Assembly (NCBI RefSeq): GCF_029407905.1
Contig: NC_073630.1
Span: 49,005,001-49,069,000 of the forward strand
Origin: Bubalus kerabau
Taxonomy: Eukaryota; Chordata; Mammalia; Artiodactyla; Bovidae
DNA length: 64,000 bases
Reading direction: 5' to 3'
The position numbers were made by a program, and so were the translations under genes. This document shows positions 60,001-64,000 of this stretch, one piece after another. Position 1 is the stretch's first letter. Every line of letters starts with the position of its first letter. The notes under the pieces were generated by a model, which had not been told where the DNA came from, did no database searches, and saw only the letters and a program-made list of their open reading frames with translations.

Positions 60001-62921
60001 TTTTTAATTTGTTATACTGAAAAGGAGCAAAATTCTGAGGTAGTCTTTCTGATACATAGTTACACCTTGACTCTTCCTTAAAAGTAGTAAATATATCTGT
60101 TTGTGACTCACTTTAATATTTTGATTTGACAGCTTGAAACCAATCTATTGTACTCTTTCTTACCTGAAGTAACTCGAATGGCCAGAAAGTTTACTCACAT
60201 TTCAGCTCTTTTACAGGTATTTATTTATAGCTTGTTTTATGTGACTGTTTACTATAAGTTTCTAATGTTGTGTAAATAAAAAACTTGAAAATCTTACTTT
60301 TTAAAGCCAACTATACATGGCAGAGGTGTCTAGTCTGATAGATAAGCTTATAATGTCCACTGAAACAAGAAAAAGAAATTTAATTGAAAATCTATTCCAA
60401 CCCATCTCTATATCTCCAAAAGAAAAGAAAAAAAGTAGTTTAAATCTTTTTAAACATTCTCATAAATAAGATATTTTGCAATTTTAAAAGTTTCTTTGCA
60501 AATCAAATATTATGGAAAATAGTCATTCTAACAGCTTTTGAATATAATAAATGTACCCCCAATTAGCAGGTGATTGGTGTTTTAGTTAGTTGACTGTTTG
60601 GGCCAGGCCCAGCTGAAGGTTCTGTTGTTCTGGGCTAGGTTCAGCTATTCAGGCCGGTCTTGGTCGTACAGCAGTGGTCAGCTGGCTTGTCCAAGTATCT
60701 CTCAGCCGTGATGGCTTTATCTGAGTTCCACACTCCCCATTTCCCAACAGGCTAGATCAGGCTTGTTGGGTAAGTGGTGTCGACAGCGGGAGTGTCAGGA
60801 GTATAAGTGGAAGCTTGCAAAGCCTTCTGGAGCCTTGGACTCAGTGACGCTTGTGCTACTTTGTCGCACTGAGACGCAAGGCCAGCCCAAATCGACAGAC
60901 TAGAGAAACTGACTATACACCCGGATTGAGGAGCTACAAAGCACCGTGACCTTCTGTCTTCAGTCTGCCACGGTCACTAGTGTACTTCATGTCAAAGATT
61001 TCTGGAGATCAGTATCTTTTTAAAAGGATACTGTTTGAAGATTGAATAGTTGACCAATCAGCATTTTAACAGTTAATGTACATAAAACACATCGTATATG
61101 TAAAAAGTTGAAAAATATCTGTTTTACCAGATAAACACTTAATTTGAGAATGTTTGGTAGTTAAATAAAAACTTAATCTGAGAATGTTTGATAGTTAAAT
61201 GATTATCAAGTGTTAGCCATGGTCTCTTCTTTCTGAGGCTTAACGGAGTTAAAAGTGGTTTACAGTAAATCCTGGATTTCTTTGAGACAATTGGCAGTAA
61301 GAAGCATGTATTATTTAGTTAGCATATTGACTTAAATATTTTTTGCTACTTTAATATTTTTTCTTTTTGCTAATAGTATATAAATTTGTCACTGACATGT
61401 ATGTGTGAAGCCTGGGAAGAAATACTGATGCAGATGGATTCTCGTCTTACCAAGTTTGTGCAGGTGATGTAACTGGAGTTTCCCATGGAAGGTGTTTAGA
61501 GTGTATGATGTCCTTACTCAGTTCATGAGGGACATGAGAAAAATTGGTCTGATTTGTTCAAGGCTCAGATCATGATTTCTTTGAGATGGCTTGATCTAAC
61601 CTCAAACTCTTGTCTCAGAGAGAGATAATGCCAGTCCTTCCCACTGGAAAAACTTAGGTAGGGACAGGATTGTGAAGTGGAGCTAATAGGATGTGGCGAT
61701 TAAGGACAGTTGTTGGAAGAGCTGACTGGCTGTTTCCTCATAACTGCTATTCAGATAATCAGTTTAAATATGGAATTGAGAGAAGGTTAAAGGTAAGAAA
61801 GGGAGTCATGTTGCTGTAATTTTGAATAAATAATGCTTATTTAAAACACTTATCATGAGTTTATCCATCTTTCTCTAGGAAAAGAACACAACCACATCAG
61901 TGCAAGATGAATTCATGGACTTGTTGTTGTGGGGGAAAGCAAGGTAATAAACTTACATTAGATACTCTTGCTTTACCTTCTCTTTTAAAGTAATTTATTT
62001 CAAAAGCAGTTCATATTCATTGTAAAAAAAAAAAAAAAGAAAATTCTGATGCACAAAAAGCAAAGAATAGTATGTATCTTTCTAGGCTTTTTTATTCACG
62101 TATTTATTTTCTATGTAAATGTAATCATTTTATGTGTATGTACCATGTGTACATATACCTGTACTTTTTAAATGTATAAAAAATTAAAAATTTTTATGTA
62201 GCTAAATCACTCTTTTCCTTTATTGTATTTACTTCAACATTATTCTTAAAAAGATCTTTCCCATATTAAGCAGTCAAAGATCTTTATTTTCATCCAGAGA
62301 TTTTTTTGGTGGTTTATGATTTTATTCCATTTACATGTTCCAGATATGATTTATTTGGTTGTATGCTATGAAAGACATAACAACTTATTTTTTTCTAAGT
62401 GTCTAGATAATTGCCCAGTATAACTTAATGAGTAGTACATCTTCTCCTTACTGACGTGAAATACCATTTTAGTGTATAGCACATTTCTCGTGTCTATTTC
62501 AGTCTTTTGTGGACTTTAATGTTTCCTGTTTTTGTCTGTTTCTCTGAGTACAACAAAGTCTTAATTTTTGTTGGGCTACTTCTTTTTATTTGTTTAAAAT
62601 CTTTGTTTAAATTTGTACTTTGAAATTAAATGTTTTAAGTGATGCATTCAGATTTTAAATAGAGAAGACTAAAAATACTTTTTTTTTCATTCTAGTGCTG
62701 AACTTCAGACCCTCTTAATGAACCAGTTAACAGTAAAGGTGTGGTTATCTTTGTACTTTAATGGCTATGAACATAGTCTTAATTTTTTTAGAATGGCATA
62801 TAGTATCTTGTATGCTAAATGTTATATTTTTTTCTCTTAATCAGGGCTTAAAGAAGCTTGGCCAGTCTATAGAGTCATCATATTCCAGTATACAAAAACT
62901 GGTTATAAGTCACTTACAGAG
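50846..62921 (+). CDS. ANAPC4: ANAPC4, anaphase-promoting complex subunit 4 (first thirteen coding exons, joined; 3' part outside window)
   Basis: Coding segments 50846-50974, 53270-53375, 55334-55466, 57010-57084, 57228-57254, 57349-57393, 58032-58116, 58732-58836, 60133-60216, 61377-61463, 61879-61943, 62696-62738 and 62845-62921 join in frame to about 353 residues. This matches the first 44 percent of the human protein (808 residues). APC4 is a structural platform subunit of the APC/C ubiquitin ligase, contacting APC1 and APC5, and holds the complex together for cyclin and securin ubiquitination. The N-terminal part is a WD40-like propeller (for example WSPKRDLIALAN and LAWRPDGKLLAFALAD). 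The later exons enter the helical long domain. The ATG is the first in the CpG-island leader. Its context is weak (C at -3, T at +4). No disruptions are seen. Confidence 0.96.
51011..51513. other. ANAPC4: ANAPC4 intron 1, nothing recognised
   Basis: No repeat or motif of note. Confidence 0.55.
51514..51643 (-). mobile_element. Bov-A monomer SINE
   Basis: tgctgctgctgctgctaagt start and ctggagtgggttgccatttc end: a single antisense Bov-A unit. Confidence 0.9.
51644..52789. other. ANAPC4 intron 1: C-poor, G-rich block of unknown origin
   Basis: From about 52080 to 52790 the + strand is G/A/T-rich with few C. The - strand has a 270-codon open frame (51984-52796) with low-complexity Ser/Thr/Pro/Leu content and no family features, best explained by the composition. 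The block may be an old repeat I do not recognise. Confidence 0.5.
52790..53007 (-). mobile_element. Bov-tA SINE
   Basis: Antisense body (gtgctaagtcgcttcagttg) and a diverged tRNA-like head (ccgctgagctgtctgggaag). Confidence 0.9.
53270..53375 (+). CDS. ANAPC4: ANAPC4 coding exon 2
   Basis: 106 nt, acceptor ttgtcttag, donor gtaatg. It encodes VLLHRLASFHRVWSFPPNEN then TGKEVTCLAWRPDGK, a WD40-like blade. Confidence 0.95.
53725..53987 (+). mobile_element. Bov-A2 SINE
   Basis: Two sense Bov-A monomers with a 13-bp duplication agtcagttcaggg at 53712-53724 and 53988-54000. Confidence 0.95.
54001..55333. other. ANAPC4: ANAPC4 intron 2, nothing recognised
   Basis: No repeat or gene identified. Confidence 0.5.
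55334..55466 (+). CDS. ANAPC4: ANAPC4 coding exon 3
   Basis: 133 nt, acceptor ttgttttag, donor gtagag. It encodes LLAFALADTKKIVLCDVEKP and then the segment ending CMHWMEVTVES. Confidence 0.95.
55467..57009. other. ANAPC4: ANAPC4 intron 3, nothing recognised
   Basis: 1.5 kb AT-rich, no element identified. Confidence 0.55.
57010..57084 (+). CDS. ANAPC4: ANAPC4 coding exon 4
   Basis: 75 nt, acceptor ctttgtag, donor gtaagt. It encodes VLTSFYNSEDESNLLLPKLP then TLPK plus part of an Asn codon, an acidic linker in the propeller. Confidence 0.95.
57228..57254 (+). CDS. ANAPC4: ANAPC4 coding exon 5 (27-nt microexon)
   Basis: 27 nt between acceptor tttctag and donor gtaaag, encoding NYSNTSKIF across its borders. 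It is symmetric, so skipping would keep frame. The same residues are present at this position in the human protein. Confidence 0.92.
57349..57393 (+). CDS. ANAPC4: ANAPC4 coding exon 6 (45 nt)
   Basis: 45 nt, acceptor tattttag, donor gtaaat, after an intron of only 94 nt. It encodes EENSDEIIKLLGDV with split codons at both ends. Confidence 0.94.
57394..58031. other. ANAPC4: ANAPC4 intron 6, nothing recognised
   Basis: AT-rich; no element identified. Confidence 0.55.
58032..58116 (+). CDS. ANAPC4: ANAPC4 coding exon 7
   Basis: 85 nt, acceptor ttaatcag, donor gtaagt. It encodes LNILVLGGSSGFIELYAYGM then FKIARVTG, a WD40-like blade. Confidence 0.95.
58117..58731. other. ANAPC4: ANAPC4 intron 7, nothing recognised
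   Basis: No element identified. An MRLRATICDW... frame at 58387-58635 has no support. Confidence 0.55.
58732..58836 (+). CDS. ANAPC4: ANAPC4 coding exon 8, followed by a GC donor
   Basis: 105 nt, acceptor ttttacag. It encodes IVGTCLALCLSSDLKSLSVV then TEVSASGASEVSYFQ. The exon ends CAG and the intron starts gcgagt, so the donor is GC rather than GT. The reading frame and the match to human (YFQ joined to LETN) fix this junction. Confidence 0.93.
58837..60132 (+). other. ANAPC4: ANAPC4 intron 8, GC-AG type
   Basis: 1296 nt starting gcgagt and ending ttgacag. It contains a MIR. The remaining sequence is unrecognised. Confidence 0.9.
59110..59345 (-). repeat. MIR SINE
   Basis: Antisense MIR over most of its length (ttattatccccattttgtag, gggcagtctggctccagagc). 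Confidence 0.88.
60133..60216 (+). CDS. ANAPC4: ANAPC4 coding exon 9
   Basis: 84 nt, acceptor ttgacag, donor gtattt, phase 0 at both ends. It encodes LETNLLYSFLPEVTRMARKF then THISALLQ. Confidence 0.95.
60217..60559. other. ANAPC4: ANAPC4 intron 9, 5' part, nothing recognised
   Basis: AT-rich. Confidence 0.55.
60560..60990. repeat. GC-richer block, probable old interspersed repeat of unknown family
   Basis: Compositionally distinct from the AT-rich intron around it. Segments such as ggctggcttgtccaagtatctc and cacggtcact resemble old mammalian DNA or LTR elements, but I cannot name the family. Confidence 0.4.
60991..61376. other. ANAPC4: ANAPC4 intron 9, 3' part
   Basis: A short near-duplicate at 61138-61163 and 61168-61200 (aacttaat-tgagaatgtttg then tagttaaat). 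Nothing else. Confidence 0.6.
61377..61463 (+). CDS. ANAPC4: ANAPC4 coding exon 10
   Basis: 87 nt, acceptor ctaatag, donor gtgatg, phase 0 at both ends. It encodes YINLSLTCMCEAWEEILMQM then DSRLTKFVQ, a helical segment entering the long domain. Confidence 0.95.
61464..61878. other. ANAPC4: ANAPC4 intron 10, nothing recognised
   Basis: 415 nt GT-AG intron, no element identified. Confidence 0.7.
61879..61943 (+). CDS. ANAPC4: ANAPC4 coding exon 11
   Basis: 65 nt, acceptor ttctctag, donor gtaata. It encodes EKNTTTSVQDEFMDLLLWGK then A plus part of a Ser codon. Confidence 0.94.
61944..62695. other. ANAPC4: ANAPC4 intron 11, nothing firmly recognised
   Basis: An A run at 62024-62038 and AT-rich L1-like prose, not assignable. 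Confidence 0.5.
62696..62738 (+). CDS. ANAPC4: ANAPC4 coding exon 12 (43 nt)
   Basis: 43 nt, acceptor attctag, donor gtgtgg. It encodes AELQTLLMNQLTVK, helical. A 106-nt intron follows. Confidence 0.94.
62845..62921 (+). CDS. ANAPC4: ANAPC4 coding exon 13 (last in window)
   Basis: 77 nt, acceptor ttaatcag, donor gtatga. It encodes GLKKLGQSIESSYSSIQKLV then ISHLQ plus part of a Ser codon. The remaining gene lies beyond 64000. Confidence 0.94.
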
Positions 62922-63309
62922 GTATGAAGATGACGTAGAATCTTTTGGTGTTGCATCCGCACGTACTTAGCGTTGGTTTCTTTCTTCAGACTTCTTTTCA
63001 TCATCTGGCATTCTCTGTTTGAGCGTCTTCTAGATGAAATTTTTGCCTTAGCATTTGAGGGGAATCTTAGAGTGCCCAAGATTTAAAGAATCAATAATAG
63101 TGACTGCTCTGTGAAATAACTTTCCAATATCTTTCCACCACCCTAGGCCCTACCTGGGCTTTTTTCTCACCCAGACAGCCATGAGTTATGTCTTGAATAG
63201 GGCATTATACCCTTTTTTGAGTGGTGAAATTAAGTAAGTTACATAACATATCATTTTATATGTTATGTAAAAGCATGTTACATACTTTTGCATTTAAGTC
63301 CTTGGCAAG
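62922..63309. other. ANAPC4: ANAPC4 intron 13 start, nothing recognised
   Basis: No element identified. Confidence 0.55.
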
Positions 63310-63435
63310 GTGTTGGTTGTGATTATCCTTATTTTCATAAGAAGAAACTGAAGTTCAGAAAGGGCATATGGCTGCCCCAAAGTTATTACGTGTCAGAGCC
63401 AAGACTGTTCTAGATCCTCAAGTCTCAAGCCATTT
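63310..63435 (-). repeat. MIR SINE
   Basis: Antisense MIR (agaagaaactgaagttcaga, tacgtgtcagagccaagact). Confidence 0.78.
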
Positions 63436-63589
63436 CTAAACACCGCCACCTCAGTGAGGCGGCTTGCAGGTTGATGTTCAGTGTTTGACTCAGATTTCGA
63501 TAGATTTGTTTATGCTGAGACCCCTGGCCCTTACCTCTGTCTTTGAGCTGAGGGGTAGGGCTCTCTGTAGGGCTGTCGGCCTGGTCTCC

Positions 63590-64000
63590 TCCAGTCCACA
63601 CTGTGTCCCTCAGATGTGTTCTCCACAGTGGATCTGATCATGTTACTCTTATTAGAAACTTCCAGTGCCTTCCCATTTCTTAGCACCTATGTCTTTGGTG
63701 GCCTTCTCAAACTTGACATTTTTGTCTTCTACCTGGGGCTTTTGTACGTCTCTTGTGCTTTTTGGAACACTCCCACTCTGTTCTTCACTTATATTTCCCA
63801 GCTCTCAGCTCAGATGTTGAGGCAATCCTTCTCTAATTCCCAGACTAGTTCAGGTTCTTCTCTTTCACCTGTACCTGGTGTGTTTTCCTCTAAGGCATTT
63901 ATGTAGTTGAAATGGTCTGATTATGAAATTATGAAACTATCTGATTATGTGGTTATGACTCTCTCCCCCATTAGACTATCAGTGTTATAAGGACCCTTTC
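63590..64000 (+). repeat. L2 LINE 3' region, continuing past the window
   Basis: Ordered match: cttccagtgccttcccattt, cttgtgctttttggaacact, gctctcagctcagatgttga, then ctcccccattagactatcag. Confidence 0.75.

Overview
This is a ruminant, almost certainly bovid, nuclear genomic window. The evidence is the repeat content: many Bov-A and Bov-tA SINEs, several BovB (RTE-type) LINE pieces, a CHR-type cetartiodactyl SINE, and an 8.4 kb L1 of the long bovine type. These lie among older mammalian repeats (MIR, L2, a CR1/L3-like LINE end, MER5A, a Tigger-like element, a MaLR LTR). Cattle is the best guess, but sheep, goat and buffalo cannot be excluded by eye.

Two split genes lie head to tail on the + strand. 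From 1953 to 35308 there are ten coding exons of ZCCHC4, the 28S rRNA N6-adenosine methyltransferase. They run from about one fifth into the protein to the stop codon. They include the DPPF catalytic motif, a cysteine/histidine-rich zinc-binding part and a CCHC knuckle. The first coding exons and promoter lie before base 1. From 50846 to 62921 there are the first thirteen coding exons of ANAPC4, a subunit of the anaphase-promoting complex. It begins in a CpG island at about 50.56-51.0 kb and runs off the right end. All exon joins keep frame. All introns seen whole are GT-AG except one GC-AG intron in ANAPC4.

The 15 kb between the coding regions holds the ZCCHC4 3' UTR with a CA repeat, then a full-length antisense L1 (35991-44363) with a perfect 16-bp target-site duplication. 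Its 5' end has a YY1-type motif and its 5' UTR carries a tandem array. ORF1 has one visible nonsense codon and ORF2 at least three breaks, so it is not an active element. Unremarkable intergenic DNA with a MaLR LTR and SINEs follows.

The introns are repeat-rich. Items of note are a mariner element with a dead transposase split by a Bov-A2 SINE with exact duplications, BovB pieces in alternating orientation around ZCCHC4 exons, a 138-bp local duplication flanked by inverted short repeats, and a 25-bp sequence shared between a BovB junction and a site 2.5 kb upstream. I found no prokaryotic features, CRISPR array, rRNA or functional tRNA gene, and nothing I would call a new biological system. 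The two genes act in unrelated pathways (rRNA modification and translation; ubiquitin-driven cell-cycle control) and share only their neighbourhood. Human proteins and repeat families were compared from memory, not by search.
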